Shown: in pieces, positions 35,832-45,048 of the stretch
Layout: each line of letters opens with the position of its first letter
Position numbering within the stretch: the first letter of the stretch is position 1
NCBI GenBank assembly: GCA_934552855.1
Contig: CAKTEU010000002.1
Location: 1-64,000, forward strand
DNA length: 64,000 nucleotides
Source of the DNA: an uncultured Eubacteriales bacterium
Lineage (GTDB): Bacteria; Bacillota; Clostridia; Oscillospirales; Acutalibacteraceae
Direction of reading: 5' to 3'
Translations under genes and position numbers: made by a program
The notes under the pieces: generated by a model
Database searches by the model: none
What the model was told of the DNA's origin: nothing
The model's input: the letters and a program-made list of their open reading frames with translations, nothing else

Positions 35832-36941
35832 TTATTTCTCCCACGGGAAGGTGTAATCAAGTTTGAGGTCGTCACGAACCTTGCTCATTTCCTTCTGAAC
35901 GGGGCCGCTTACGGGTACGCCGCTGTCTTTTCTTTCAAGCCAAACAAGATATTCTTTTTCGCCTGCGGTATAAATTCTTTCAGCACCCGGAGCCTTCTTT
36001 GAAGCACGGATTGAACGAAGAATTTCGCCTGCTTTATGTCTTGTGAATTCTTCGCCGAGGAAGTGGTTGGTGTCGATTGCGATGAAGAAGTGACCAAGAT
36101 GATAGGGAACTTTGTTTCCGTTCTCGTCTTTACCGTCAAGAGCCTTACCATAGTTGTTGTCCTGAAGAACTGAGGAGAGAAGTTCAACAACCATTGCATA
36201 GCCGTATCCCTTGTATCCGCCGAGAGCTTCGCCGATTCCGCCGAGAGGGGCAAGGGCAGCTTCGCCGTTTCTGATCTTCTTGAGAGCAACGCCTGCGTCG
36301 CCGGTTACGGGTTCGCCGTCAAGGCCGATAACGGTACCGGGGTGAACGTCTTCACCGATTCTTTCATAGTATTCAATCTTACCGTTCTGGGTGATTGAAG
36401 TTGCGCAGTCAATAACAAAGTTGAAGTCTTCGTCGGTCGGAATACCGATGGTGAGGGGGTTGGTACCGAACATACCTTCAACGCCGAAAGTCGGAGCAAC
36501 CGACGGACGAGCGTTTGTTCCGGTGATGCCGATGCAGCCCTGCTTTGCAGCCTGTGAAGCATAGTAACCCGCAATACCGTAATGGCAGGAGTTACGAGCA
36601 ACAACCATGCCCATGCCGTATTTCTTAGCCTTATCAATAGCCATCTGCATTGACTTATAGCCGATAACCTGACCCATACCGTCGTGACCGTCAACAACTG
36701 CTGTTGTTTCGGTTTCCTTAACGATTTCAAAGTTGGTTACGGGGTTCTGAATGCCGTCGTTGATTCTGTCGATATAAATCGGCTTAAAGCGGTTGCAGCC
36801 GTGAGATTCAATACCTCTTCTGTCTGATTCAAGAAGAACGTCAACAACAATTTTTGCGTCTTCTTCCGGAACGCCAACACCAATGAAAGCGTCACGGATG
36901 AAATTTTCGGCTGTTTTCCAGTCAAGTACTACTTTACCCAT
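35832..36941 (-). CDS. Ldh-family malate/lactate dehydrogenase (type 2)
   Basis: 369 residues of the NAD(P)-dependent YlbC/MdhL/YiaK-type family, unrelated to Rossmann-fold lactate dehydrogenase. Family landmarks: RRGIESHGCNRF (~42) and ARNSCHYGIAGYYASQAAKQ (catalytic His, ~115), GTNPLTIGIPT (~163), and GGYKGYGYAMVVELLSSVL (~240). Members oxidise malate, L-lactate, sulfolactate or ureidoglycolate. Next to malic enzyme, malate is the best guess (inference). GGAGTG precedes the ATG. Confidence 0.88.
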   Translation of the reverse strand: MGKVVLDWKTAENFIRDAFIGVGVPEEDAKIVVDVLLESDRRGIESHGCNRFKPIYIDRINDGIQNPVTNFEIVKETETTAVVDGHDGMGQVIGYKSMQMAIDKAKKYGMGMVVARNSCHYGIAGYYASQAAKQGCIGITGTNARPSVAPTFGVEGMFGTNPLTIGIPTDEDFNFVIDCATSITQNGKIEYYERIGEDVHPGTVIGLDGEPVTGDAGVALKKIRNGEAALAPLGGIGEALGGYKGYGYAMVVELLSSVLQDNNYGKALDGKDENGNKVPYHLGHFFIAIDTNHFLGEEFTRHKAGEILRSIRASKKAPGAERIYTAGEKEYLVWLERKDSGVPVSGPVQKEMSKVRDDLKLDYTFPWEK

Positions 36942-37012
36942 GAATTATCACTCCTGTAAATTATTTGTAATTTTATTTGAAAGGATAGTAATCCTTATCA
37001 TCCTTTGTTTTA

Positions 37013-38527
37013 TCAGTCTTTGTCTGCCCAATCCATTGCTCTGCTGACAGCTTTTTTCCAGCCTGCATAGATTTTGTTTCTTTCCTCCATGCTCATGGTC
37101 GGTTCAAAAATTCTGTCAACCTCGCGGTTTGCTTCAATGTCTTCAAGGCTGTCCCAAACGCCGACTGCAAGACCGGCAAGATATGCTGCGCCGAGAGCGG
37201 TTGTTTCAACCGTCTTAGGACGGTCAACCTTTGTTTGAGCCATGTTTGCCTGAATTTGAAGCATGATGTTGCTGACCGAAGCACCGCCGTCAACACGAAG
37301 GTCAGCAATTTCGATTCCGGAGTCATCGCTCATTGCTTCAAGAAGATCGGTCATCTGATAGGTGATGCTTTCAAGAACTGCTCTTGCAATGTGAGCACGG
37401 TTAACGCCTCTTGTGAGTCCGACTATGCAGCCTCTTGCATACATATCCCAATACGGTGCGCCGAGACCGGTGAATGCCGGAACAAGATAACAGCCGTTTG
37501 CGTCGGGAACACTTTCGGCAAGCTCGTCGCAGCGGCGGGGGCTGTCGATAAGCTGAACTTCATCACGAAGCCACTTGATTACCGAGCCTGCGTTGAATGC
37601 ACTGCCTTCGATTGAATAAGTTGTTTTTCCGTCAAGGCTCCATGCAACGCCCGTAAGAAGGTTGTTCTTTGATTCAACACGCTTGTCGCCGGTGTTCATA
37701 AGAAGGAAGCAGCCGGTTCCGTAGGTATTCTTTGCCATTCCGGGCTTGAAGCAAGCCTGACCGAAAAGGGCGGACGGCTGGTCGCCGATTGCGCCGCAGA
37801 TGGGCACGCCTTCAAGCTCTTCAATACCGATGATTCCGCCTGCAACCCAGCCGTAAACCTGGCTTGAGGGAACGGGAGTCGGAAGAATGTTCATCGGAAT
37901 GCCGAGCTTTTCGCAAAGGTATTCGTCCCAGCAAAGCTTGTCAACGTCAAAGAGCATTGTTCTTGAAGCGTTTGAATAATCGGTAACATGAACTCTTCCG
38001 CCGGTGAGGTTCCAAATGAGCCATGTTTCAACTGTTCCGAAAAGGAGCTGTCCGGCTTCGGCAAGAGCTTTTACACCGGGAACGTTATCGATGATCCATT
38101 TGATTTTTGTTGCGGAAAAGTATGCGTCAATAATAAGACCGGTGTGAGCGGTGATGTAATCGCAAAGCTCTTTATCCTCTTTGATTTTTTCGCACGTATC
38201 GGCGGTTCTTCTGCACTGCCAAACAATTGCGTTGTGAACCGGCTTTCCGGTTGCTCTGTCCCAAAGGATAGTTGTTTCACGCTGGTTGGTGATACCGATA
38301 CCCGCAATGTCCTTTGCGTCAACGTCACCGGAATTGAGAATTGAGGTGATTGAGGTGATTTGACTGTAAAGAATCTTGAGCGGATCATGTTCAACCCATC
38401 CGGCCTTCGGATAAATCTGATCAAATTCGTTCTGAGCCTTGGCAATAATGGCACCGTGTTTGTCAAAAACAATGGCTCTTGAACTTGTTGTGCCCTGATC
38501 AAGGGCAAGTACGTATTTTTCCGGCAT
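37013..38527 (-). CDS. glpK: glycerol kinase
   Basis: 504 residues, standard GlpK length; ATP-dependent phosphorylation of glycerol to sn-glycerol-3-phosphate. Landmarks: LALDQGTTSSRAIVFDKHG at the N terminus, GITNQRETTILWDRATGKP (~77-95), GAIGDQPSALFGQACFKPGM (~255) and LRVDGGASVSNIMLQIQAN near the C terminus. The start at 38527 follows AAGGAGG; a 19-codon in-frame extension is rejected. It heads the glpK-Ldh-malic enzyme operon behind a leader of ~220 nt. No glycerol facilitator or GlpD is in the window. Confidence 0.96.
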   Translation of the reverse strand: MPEKYVLALDQGTTSSRAIVFDKHGAIIAKAQNEFDQIYPKAGWVEHDPLKILYSQITSITSILNSGDVDAKDIAGIGITNQRETTILWDRATGKPVHNAIVWQCRRTADTCEKIKEDKELCDYITAHTGLIIDAYFSATKIKWIIDNVPGVKALAEAGQLLFGTVETWLIWNLTGGRVHVTDYSNASRTMLFDVDKLCWDEYLCEKLGIPMNILPTPVPSSQVYGWVAGGIIGIEELEGVPICGAIGDQPSALFGQACFKPGMAKNTYGTGCFLLMNTGDKRVESKNNLLTGVAWSLDGKTTYSIEGSAFNAGSVIKWLRDEVQLIDSPRRCDELAESVPDANGCYLVPAFTGLGAPYWDMYARGCIVGLTRGVNRAHIARAVLESITYQMTDLLEAMSDDSGIEIADLRVDGGASVSNIMLQIQANMAQTKVDRPKTVETTALGAAYLAGLAVGVWDSLEDIEANREVDRIFEPTMSMEERNKIYAGWKKAVSRAMDWADKD

Positions 38528-38575
38528 TTTCGTATCCTCCTTAAAATTGGCAGCCTGAAAACGGCTGTTTAAAAC

Positions 38576-38680
38576 CGCAGACAATTTCTCCGTCTGCGCC
38601 CTATGAACTTAAATTCAAAGAAAAAGAGAACAGAAAACACCACCGCCACCGAAGAAGGGTAAACCTTCCCCCTGCGGTGT
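38576..38680 (-). promoter_or_regulatory. structured leader RNA of glpK
   Basis: The ~220-nt leader between the promoter at 38755-38783 and glpK holds two clear hairpins on the minus strand: one with outer stem ACACCGC/GCGGTGGTGT and an inner GAAGG.../CCCTTC (38638-38680), flanked by pairing GAGAATAG/CTGTTCTC, and CGCAGAC/GTCTGCG (38576-38598). The first is followed by a pyrimidine/T-rich tract, so it may act as an attenuator. I checked glycine, lysine, THF, TPP, FMN and SAM consensus cores from memory and recognise none. Confidence 0.4.
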
Positions 38681-38754
38681 ACTGACGGGATCATCTCTAT
38701 TCTCATATCTCCATAGATTATATCTCACAAAAATATACAGTTCATACGGTAACT

Positions 38755-38783
38755 ATTGTACTTCAAACGCTCCGTTTTGTCAA
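38755..38783 (-). promoter_or_regulatory. glpK operon promoter
   Basis: On the minus strand TTGACA (38778-38783, perfect) and TACAAT (38755-38760) at 17 bp. Confidence 0.8.
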
Positions 38784-38800
38784 CATAATTAAAAACATTT

Positions 38801-39859
38801 TTAAAACGATTTTCCCGTGACTTTGCAAAGAAAGCATTTAAGTTTTTCCTTTATATGGTCTCCGTGGTCAAGTTCGCCTTTGCAGCCGCAGCGTGAAGAA
38901 GAAAGGTCGTCAATATATCTTCTTGTGTAAGTTGTGTAATGCTGTGTATCGTTTTCGTTAAGCGTGATAATTCGGCAGCCGCGGACTTTTCCGTGTCCGT
39001 AAGAATAAAATGTCATTCCGGCGGTTTGAATAAGGTCAATACCTTTGACGTTTCCAATGAAAGAATTGTTGTGGTCGTGGCCGAAAACCGCACCGATTAC
39101 GCCGCCTATATCGCAAAGCGTATCAAGCTCGCCGCCGTTCACATAAGGCGGACAGGGGAGCTCAAGCAGAGTGCCTTTTGCTTTTTCGTTCAGCGTAAGG
39201 TCGTAACGGTTGTTGCCGACTTTGTATTTTCCGTTCGGATTCTTATTCAAAAGGTCAAAAATTTCCGTCACTGCCATATGCTGAAAAACAAGCGAATTTA
39301 CACCGTGACCGATTTCCTTTTTCAGCTTTTCGTTTTCATTCTCCAGCCATTCAAGCTGATCTTTGTGAACGATGTCGTAAAAACTGCCGTCCTTTTTGTA
39401 ATACATATTTGAATCAATCAGCCAAAGGGCAAAGGCTGTGTCTTTTTTATCGGATGTTTTAATCTTTATAACACAATTTCCGACTCCGGTTATCGAATCA
39501 TCTGCATTATATGTATAGCATTTTCCGAGCTTTGAAAAAGAAGAAAGCATGTATTCCTTTGAAACGCCGTATTCCGCATCATGATTGCCAAAGCAGAAAC
39601 AATACGGAATACCTCTTAAAACAAGCGCAGCCAAAAGAAGCTTTGCTCCCTTGTCAAATTTTTCTTTCGTGTTGCAAACAACGTTGTCGCCAAGAAAAAC
39701 AACAAGCTGCGGCCTTTCTTCGTCAAGCAGAAAATTAATGTATTTTATCATTCTTCTGTTCGGCTTTTCGTTGTCCTGACAGTCGGCAAGAACAAGAATT
39801 TTAAATTTTCCGCTTTTGTCAAACGAAAGTTCTTCTTTCGGATAGTTTTCGGTTTTCAT
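38801..39859 (-). CDS. metallophosphoesterase
   Basis: 352 residues of the calcineurin-like phosphoesterase superfamily, closest in layout to the large YkuE/Dcr2-like type. Metal motifs in order: VLADCQDN (~30; Cys in place of the usual His of DxH), VVFLGDNVV (GD, ~60), CFGNHDAE (GNHD, ~99), FQHMAVTE (H, ~202) and FGHDHNN (GHDH, ~258). No signal peptide, so cytosolic. The start is ATG 39859 after AAGGTGA; an in-frame TTG six codons earlier overlaps the ispE stop. The substrate is unknown. Confidence 0.85.
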   Translation of the reverse strand: MKTENYPKEELSFDKSGKFKILVLADCQDNEKPNRRMIKYINFLLDEERPQLVVFLGDNVVCNTKEKFDKGAKLLLAALVLRGIPYCFCFGNHDAEYGVSKEYMLSSFSKLGKCYTYNADDSITGVGNCVIKIKTSDKKDTAFALWLIDSNMYYKKDGSFYDIVHKDQLEWLENENEKLKKEIGHGVNSLVFQHMAVTEIFDLLNKNPNGKYKVGNNRYDLTLNEKAKGTLLELPCPPYVNGGELDTLCDIGGVIGAVFGHDHNNSFIGNVKGIDLIQTAGMTFYSYGHGKVRGCRIITLNENDTQHYTTYTRRYIDDLSSSRCGCKGELDHGDHIKEKLKCFLCKVTGKSF

Positions 39860-39869
39860 CTTTATCACC

Positions 39870-40742
39870 TTAGTCAATTATCTTTGTTCCGCTTTTAACG
39901 GCATCGCAAAGAAAAACCTGCTCAAACCTTTTTTTGAGCGAGTCAAAGCAGGCCTCTGTGTCCGCTTCATCTTCAAAAATACCGAAAACCGAAGGACCGC
40001 TTCCGCTCATGCAGCAGCAGGCAGCATTGTGTTTTCGCATTTCGGCTTTAATGATAACTCTTTCCGGAACATCAATGAATTGTTCAAAAACGTTTTCAAC
40101 ACGGCTGTAAATTCCAAAAGTATCTTTGCTCATTGCGGCAGCGAGGATTCCATCACGGTCAAGGTGACGAACTTTTTGAGCTGTGTCAAACGCCTTATAG
40201 GCTTCGCCGGTTGAAACCGACATTTCGGGTTTTACAATGATTATTTTTCCAAGGTTCTGGTCGGGAAGATAGGAAAGCACCGTTCCGGTGTATTGGGCAA
40301 GCATTGTTCCGCCGAGAGCGCAAAAAGGAACGTCCGAGCCGATGCATGAGCAAATACCGATAAGCTCTTTGTCGCAAAGCGAAGGCACAAAAATCTTTTT
40401 CAATGCGCAAACCGTGCCGGCCGCATCTGCGCTTCCTCCGGCAAGCCCCGCCGCATGGGGAATACGTTTTTCAATGCTTATGAGTATTCCGGGATTTTGA
40501 ATACCGGTCTCTTCAAAAAAGACTTCGGCGGCTTTATATGCAATGTTTTTTTCTCCGGTCGGAATTGCCGGATTGTCGCAGATAATCTCAATCTTTCCGC
40601 TTTCGGTTGTTTGAACCGAAACGGTGTCAAAAAGGCTCACCGACTGCATGAGCATGAAAAGGTCATGAAACCCGTTCGGGAGCGTTTTAAGAATATCGAG
40701 CATAAGATTGATTTTTGCAAAAGCTTTAACGGTAACTTTCAT
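39870..40742 (-). CDS. ispE: 4-diphosphocytidyl-2-C-methyl-D-erythritol kinase
   Basis: 290 residues of the GHMP kinase fold; phosphorylates CDP-methylerythritol in the MEP isoprenoid pathway (EC 2.7.1.148). Landmarks: VKAFAKINLMLDI (motif 1), IPHAAGLAGGSADAAGTV (ATP loop, ~94-111), GSDVPFCALGGT (~134) and CCMSGSGPSVFGIF (motif 3, ~244). Asp and Lys of motif regions are kept. The start ATG follows GGAAAC; its stop is 10 bp before the phosphoesterase, with which it is likely co-transcribed. Confidence 0.95.
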   Translation of the reverse strand: MKVTVKAFAKINLMLDILKTLPNGFHDLFMLMQSVSLFDTVSVQTTESGKIEIICDNPAIPTGEKNIAYKAAEVFFEETGIQNPGILISIEKRIPHAAGLAGGSADAAGTVCALKKIFVPSLCDKELIGICSCIGSDVPFCALGGTMLAQYTGTVLSYLPDQNLGKIIIVKPEMSVSTGEAYKAFDTAQKVRHLDRDGILAAAMSKDTFGIYSRVENVFEQFIDVPERVIIKAEMRKHNAACCCMSGSGPSVFGIFEDEADTEACFDSLKKRFEQVFLCDAVKSGTKIID

Positions 40743-40792
40743 TCTGTTTCCTTTCGTGGAGATGGTATCTGTTATTATAAAAATTCAGTTTA

Positions 40793-40815
40793 GGGCGACC
40801 TGAAAGGCCGCCCGT
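40793..40815. terminator. possible terminator hairpin between the GPH symporter and ispE
   Basis: GGGCGACCT/AGG-CCGCCC forms a short G+C-rich hairpin with loop GAAA, downstream of the minus-strand symporter. T tracts occur on both sides at a few bases distance, so the direction is unclear. Confidence 0.4.
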
Positions 40816-40824
40816 GTTGGTTTT

Positions 40825-42348
40825 TTATTCGCTGATTTCAGCGGTTTTGTCTGAGCTGTGTCTTCTTGCAATGAGGGCGGAAAGAATGTTTTTGTTGTCA
40901 TCATTGGTGAGCGGATATTTTTTCATCGGAATGATTGAAAGAAGAAGTCCGATCGCCGGCGGAATTGAGCAAAGGAAGAACATTACAAGCGCATATTTTG
41001 AAAAGTCATTCTTGAACGAAGCGCCTTCCATAAGTGCGGTGTTGCAGGCCTTCATATTGTCTCCGCTGAAGCCGACTATTGAATATGCAATGCCCTGAAT
41101 GATTGAAGCAACGCCTGAAGAAAGCTTTGTTGCAAACGACTGACCGGAGAAGAAAACGCCGTCCGGACGAACGTTGTGGTGATATTCTTCATAGTCAACC
41201 GCATCGGCAATGAGAATTGACTGCATAACATTGAGTGCGCCCATGCCTGCGCCCGCTCCGGCAAAAACAACAAAGTTGACAGCAACCCAAAACGGTTTTT
41301 CAAGCTCTGTCGGCGCAAGAAGATAAACAACAAAAATGAGTGCAAACGCAACGGCACTGACTACCGATGAAACGTTATAAACGGCTTTCTTTTCATATTT
41401 TTCGCAAAGCTTCGGAACAAGGGCACTCATTGCAAACTGAGCAACAAAGATTGCTCCGCCGAGAACAACAAGATAAAGAGTGTAATTCTTCATTCCGTAA
41501 TCGCCGAAGTAGTAATTCAAAAGCGGCATTGCAACGCCCATAAGAAGCATAATGGGACTTCTTACAACGCTTGAAATGAGAATTTTTCTGAACGGTTCGT
41601 TGCTCCACATAAGTTTGAAATTGTCTTTGATTGAGTTCTTTTTCTCTCCTTGAGAAGTAACTCTTTCTCTTGTAAAAATTCCGACAAGCTGGAAAAGTCC
41701 GCAGCCGATAATTGCAAAAATTGAGGCAACAATAATAAATCCGTATTGAATTGAAACGTTTTTGTCGCCGACTTTCGGAATGAGCGATTTGCCGATTTCC
41801 TGTGCAAGCTGAATGATGCAGATAAGAACAATACCCCCGCCGATTCCTCCGGCAATTCTTGAAAGCGAAAGAATGCTTGAACGGTCTTTTTCGTCATCGG
41901 TCATGAGTGAAGTGATTCCCCAAAGCGGAATATCACCGACTGTGTAGCTCATACCCCAAAGAATGTATGAAACGGCAGCCCAGCCGACAATCAAAGCATT
42001 TTGAAGGGTTGTGTTGTTTTGAGCCGAATACTGACCGTTAACAAAGCAAAGAATGGTTATAACAAGAATAACCGCCGGGCAGAAAATGAGATAAGGGCGG
42101 CATTTGCCCCATTTTGTTTTTGTTCGGTCAACGATTGTTCCCATCATCGGGTCGTTGACAGCGTCCCATACTCTTGCAATTGCCATAAATGTGCTGACAA
42201 TCATTGCGGGAATAAAAATTACGTTTCTAAAATAAAAATCAAGCCCGGTTCCGATGATGTTATAAACCATGTTTTGACCGAGCATACCGAGAAGATACAT
42301 ATTCCGTTCCTTCTTGGTATATGTGTTTTTGTAAATTTTTGTTGACAA
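40825..42348 (-). CDS. GPH-family sugar:cation symporter
   Basis: 507 residues of the glycoside-pentoside-hexuronide (MelB-like) branch of the major facilitator superfamily, with 12 hydrophobic helices. The cation-site region and family loop are visible: ARVWDAVNDPMMGTIVDRTK then TKWGKCRPY (~46-73), plus VGDIPLWGITSLMT (~140). It would import a glycoside with Na+ or H+; the substrate is unknown. The start TTG at 42348 is 8 nt after AGGAG, while the GTG just upstream lies within that site. No sugar catabolic gene is adjacent. Confidence 0.88.
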   Translation of the reverse strand: MSTKIYKNTYTKKERNMYLLGMLGQNMVYNIIGTGLDFYFRNVIFIPAMIVSTFMAIARVWDAVNDPMMGTIVDRTKTKWGKCRPYLIFCPAVILVITILCFVNGQYSAQNNTTLQNALIVGWAAVSYILWGMSYTVGDIPLWGITSLMTDDEKDRSSILSLSRIAGGIGGGIVLICIIQLAQEIGKSLIPKVGDKNVSIQYGFIIVASIFAIIGCGLFQLVGIFTRERVTSQGEKKNSIKDNFKLMWSNEPFRKILISSVVRSPIMLLMGVAMPLLNYYFGDYGMKNYTLYLVVLGGAIFVAQFAMSALVPKLCEKYEKKAVYNVSSVVSAVAFALIFVVYLLAPTELEKPFWVAVNFVVFAGAGAGMGALNVMQSILIADAVDYEEYHHNVRPDGVFFSGQSFATKLSSGVASIIQGIAYSIVGFSGDNMKACNTALMEGASFKNDFSKYALVMFFLCSIPPAIGLLLSIIPMKKYPLTNDDNKNILSALIARRHSSDKTAEISE

Positions 42349-42446
42349 TCCAATCACTCCTGGCTTTTTTTAAACCGATTAATATATCAATTATAGACCC
42401 TCTTTTAAAGACCGTCAACCCGACTGAATTTTTTTGTAGGAAGTCA

Positions 42447-42477
42447 CAAAAAACGCCCCTCTTTTTTGTGAGGGGCG
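42447..42477 (-). terminator. terminator of the pepD transcript
   Basis: On the minus strand CGCCCCTC/GAGGGGCG, an 8-bp stem with an 8-nt loop, followed by TTTTTT. It lies between pepD and the GPH symporter and separates the two transcripts. Confidence 0.85.
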
Positions 42478-42492
42478 AATATAGACTTTTAA

Positions 42493-43887
42493 TTATTTGA
42501 GCTTTTTAAGAACCGAAAGCAAAAGTTCGAACGTTCTTTCTGCGCTTTTTTTTGAAAGGCGCTCTTTTGCTGAATGTGCACCGAAAATATCGGGTCCGAA
42601 CGAAACGCAGTCAAGGTCCTTAATTTTTCCGGAAAGGATTCCGCATTCAAGTCCGGCGTGAATTGCGCTGACAGTCATTTCTTTTTTGTACTGCTCTTTG
42701 TACGCTTCGCAAAAAACTTTTTGCAAAACGCTGTTTTCAAAAAATTCCCATGCAGGGTAACCTGAATGAAAAGCCACATTTGCGCCGAGGCTTTTTGCAA
42801 GCGAGGAAAGATTTTTTTCAAGCTCATGCCGTTCGTCGTTGACCGAAGAACGAAGTGCATGACTGAGCGTGACGGTACTTGTGCTTGTTTCAATAACGCC
42901 GAGGTTCAACGAGGTTTGAACGAGACCGGGAACATTTTTGCTCATTGAAACAATTCCGTTTTGAACGTTTGTGATGTATGAAAGAACCCGTTCGCTGTCC
43001 TTTTCGGTGAAAAGCTCGGTTTCGTCAGTTGCGGAAAAAACAAGCTTTGCGTTTTTGTCATCGCCGCAAAAATCTTTTTTCGCTTCTTCAAAAAGAGCAA
43101 GAAGCTTTTCTTCTGTTTTGCTGTCTTTTTCAATTATGCAGGAGGCGGAAAAAGGAATCGCATTGTCTGCATTTCCGCCGCTTATCGAACCGATTCTTTT
43201 AATTCCGGCTTTTTTCAAAAGCAAAGCCAAAAGTACGGCGGCGTTTTGTCTGCCTTTGTCAATTTCTGTTCCGGAATGTCCGCCGGCAAGGGAGGTGAGG
43301 GTAACAAGAACGGTGTTTTCACTTTTCACCGTTTGAACGTCAAAGGTTACGTCCGCTCTGATTCCTCCGGCGCAGCTTGTGAGAAGTATTCCTTCGTCCT
43401 CGCTGTCAATGTTGATGAGTCTTTTGCTTTTGAGAACCGAAACGTCAAGTGCATTCGCTCCGTCCATTCCGGTTTCCTCGTCAATCGTGAGAACAACCTC
43501 AAGCGGAGGGTGGGGAATATCATTTCGTGAAAGGATTTCAAAAGCATATGCCGCAGCGATTCCGTCGTCGCCGCCGAGCGTTGTGCCTTTTGCAAAAAGA
43601 AAGTCCTCGTCTTCAAGAACGGTCAGCCCGCCGTTTTCAAAGTCGATTTCGGTTTTTCCGTCTGTTACGCAGACCATGTCAAGGTGGCCTTGAAGAATGA
43701 CCGGTTCGCTTTTTTCAAAGTCCTTTGAACCTTCTTTGAAGATGATAATGTTTCCGCAGTCTTCACGGATATAGCAAAGCGAATGTTCTTTTGCAAAGCT
43801 TTCGCAGTAATCGCTGATTTTTTTCGTGTTTCCCGAACCGTGGGGAATTTTGCACAGTTCTTTGAAATAATCAATATATGTTTTCAT
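42493..43887 (-). CDS. pepD: aminoacyl-histidine dipeptidase (M20 family)
   Basis: 464 residues of the PepD/carnosinase-like M20 zinc peptidases; cleaves Xaa-His and other dipeptides in the cytosol. Zinc-site landmarks: ILQGHLDMVCVTDG (His ~71, Asp), TTLGGDDGIAAAYAFEIL (bridging Asp ~109), TIDEETGMDGANAL (catalytic Glu ~138) and ADVTF-like lid region. A C-terminal GPDIFGAHSAKERLS (~440) supplies the last zinc His. AAAGGAG precedes the ATG. It follows the pseudouridine synthase by 15 bp and is probably co-transcribed. Confidence 0.92.
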   Translation of the reverse strand: MKTYIDYFKELCKIPHGSGNTKKISDYCESFAKEHSLCYIREDCGNIIIFKEGSKDFEKSEPVILQGHLDMVCVTDGKTEIDFENGGLTVLEDEDFLFAKGTTLGGDDGIAAAYAFEILSRNDIPHPPLEVVLTIDEETGMDGANALDVSVLKSKRLINIDSEDEGILLTSCAGGIRADVTFDVQTVKSENTVLVTLTSLAGGHSGTEIDKGRQNAAVLLALLLKKAGIKRIGSISGGNADNAIPFSASCIIEKDSKTEEKLLALFEEAKKDFCGDDKNAKLVFSATDETELFTEKDSERVLSYITNVQNGIVSMSKNVPGLVQTSLNLGVIETSTSTVTLSHALRSSVNDERHELEKNLSSLAKSLGANVAFHSGYPAWEFFENSVLQKVFCEAYKEQYKKEMTVSAIHAGLECGILSGKIKDLDCVSFGPDIFGAHSAKERLSKKSAERTFELLLSVLKKLK

Positions 43888-43902
43888 TATAACATCGCTC
43901 CT

Positions 43903-44871
43903 TTAATTGCTTTTTGCAAGTTCGTCAAATTCATCTCTGAACCAAACGTTTTTGATTTCAAATTCTTTGTGGTTAAGGTATTCAAGCGAGCCTGCGTCGG
44001 TTGTAAAATCAAACGCAAGCTTGTATGAACAAAGGCATTGCTTTTTAAGTCCGCTCTTTTTGTTGAGTGCATTTGTGCCGTATTTTCCGTCGCCCAAAAG
44101 CGGGTGACCGATTGAAGCAAAATGCGCCCTTATTTGATGCGTTCTTCCCGTCAAAAGCTCAACTTCGGCAAGCGAAAGGTTCCCCTTGCTTTTAAGCACA
44201 CGGTATTTTGTTCTGATAAGCTTTGAATTGTCCTTTTGACCTTTTGAAACAAAAACTTTGTTTTTGTTTTCGTTTTTTTCAAGGTATCCTTCAAGAAGTC
44301 CTTCCTTTTCTTTCGGTATTCCGTGAAGAACGCAAAGATAAAACTTGTGGATTTCACGGTCCTTCATTTTTTGGTTGAGAACACGCAACGCCTCCGCCGT
44401 TTTTGCGGCAATAACAATTCCACTTGTGTTGCGGTCAATGCGGTTGACAAGTGCAGGCGTGAAGGAAAGCTCGTCGTCGGGTTTGTATTCGCCTTTTTCA
44501 AAAAGATAACGCTTAACCCTTGTAATCAAAGTGTCGATGTATTCGCTGTCATCGGGGTGGGAGAGAAGACCGGCCTTTTTGTTGAGCAGTATGATGTTAT
44601 CGTCTTCATAAACAATGTCAAGATTTTTTGAAGCGGAAAGAAAATCATATCTCGTTTCGCTTTTTTCAAAAAATTCATCGTTTATGTAAAGGTCAATTAT
44701 ATCGCCCTCGTGAAGGCGGGTGTTGATTTCCGCACGCTTAGAATTAATTTTAATCCGCTTTTTCCTTATGTACTTATACATCAGCGACTTTGGAAGATTG
44801 GGCAGAGTTTTTGAAAGGAAAGAGTCAAGCCGCTTGTCCGAATCGTTTTTGCTAACGGTAAAAGTTTTCAA
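43903..44871 (-). CDS. RluA-family 23S rRNA pseudouridine synthase (RluC/D-like)
   Basis: 322 residues. An N-terminal S4 RNA-binding domain (~5-75: KRLDSFLSKTLPNLPKSLMY, RIKINSKRAEINTRLHEGD) is followed by the catalytic domain with the Asp motif ALVNRIDRNTSGIVIAAKT (Asp ~150) and LLTGRTHQIRAHFASIGHPL then LGDGKYG (~240-265). It isomerises specific uridines in ribosomal RNA. The start is TTG 44871, after AGGAAAAAA; a longer in-frame N terminus would run into a promoter region and lacks family similarity. Confidence 0.9.
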   Translation of the reverse strand: MKTFTVSKNDSDKRLDSFLSKTLPNLPKSLMYKYIRKKRIKINSKRAEINTRLHEGDIIDLYINDEFFEKSETRYDFLSASKNLDIVYEDDNIILLNKKAGLLSHPDDSEYIDTLITRVKRYLFEKGEYKPDDELSFTPALVNRIDRNTSGIVIAAKTAEALRVLNQKMKDREIHKFYLCVLHGIPKEKEGLLEGYLEKNENKNKVFVSKGQKDNSKLIRTKYRVLKSKGNLSLAEVELLTGRTHQIRAHFASIGHPLLGDGKYGTNALNKKSGLKKQCLCSYKLAFDFTTDAGSLEYLNHKEFEIKNVWFRDEFDELAKSN

Positions 44872-44984
44872 ATTTTTTCCTGCTTTCTTTTTGAAAGTAT
44901 CTGTTTTTAATATACCACAACTCAGACAGTTGCACAAGTATTGAAGCTGAAAAATGTTCAAAATCACCAAAAAAAGAAAATCGG

Positions 44985-45013
44985 TTGACATTGAACCGTG
45001 GCTCACTTATAAT
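44985..45013 (+). promoter_or_regulatory. promoter of the second GPH symporter
   Basis: Perfect TTGACA (44985-44990) and perfect TATAAT (45008-45013) with a 17-bp spacer, 36 bp before the start codon. Confidence 0.85.
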
Positions 45014-45048
45014 TAAACAAGTATTGATAAAAAGAATGGGGCGATACC

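Noticed and set aside
38590..38720. Glycine riboswitch, suggested by CACCGAAGAAGGG on the plus strand
   Set aside because: The second conserved segments are missing and no plus-strand gene follows; the transcript runs on the minus strand into glpK.
44872..45006. 45-codon N-terminal extension of the pseudouridine synthase
   Set aside because: It overlaps the promoter region of the divergent symporter, has no ribosome-binding site and lies outside the S4 domain; the TTG at 44871 follows AGGAAAAAA.
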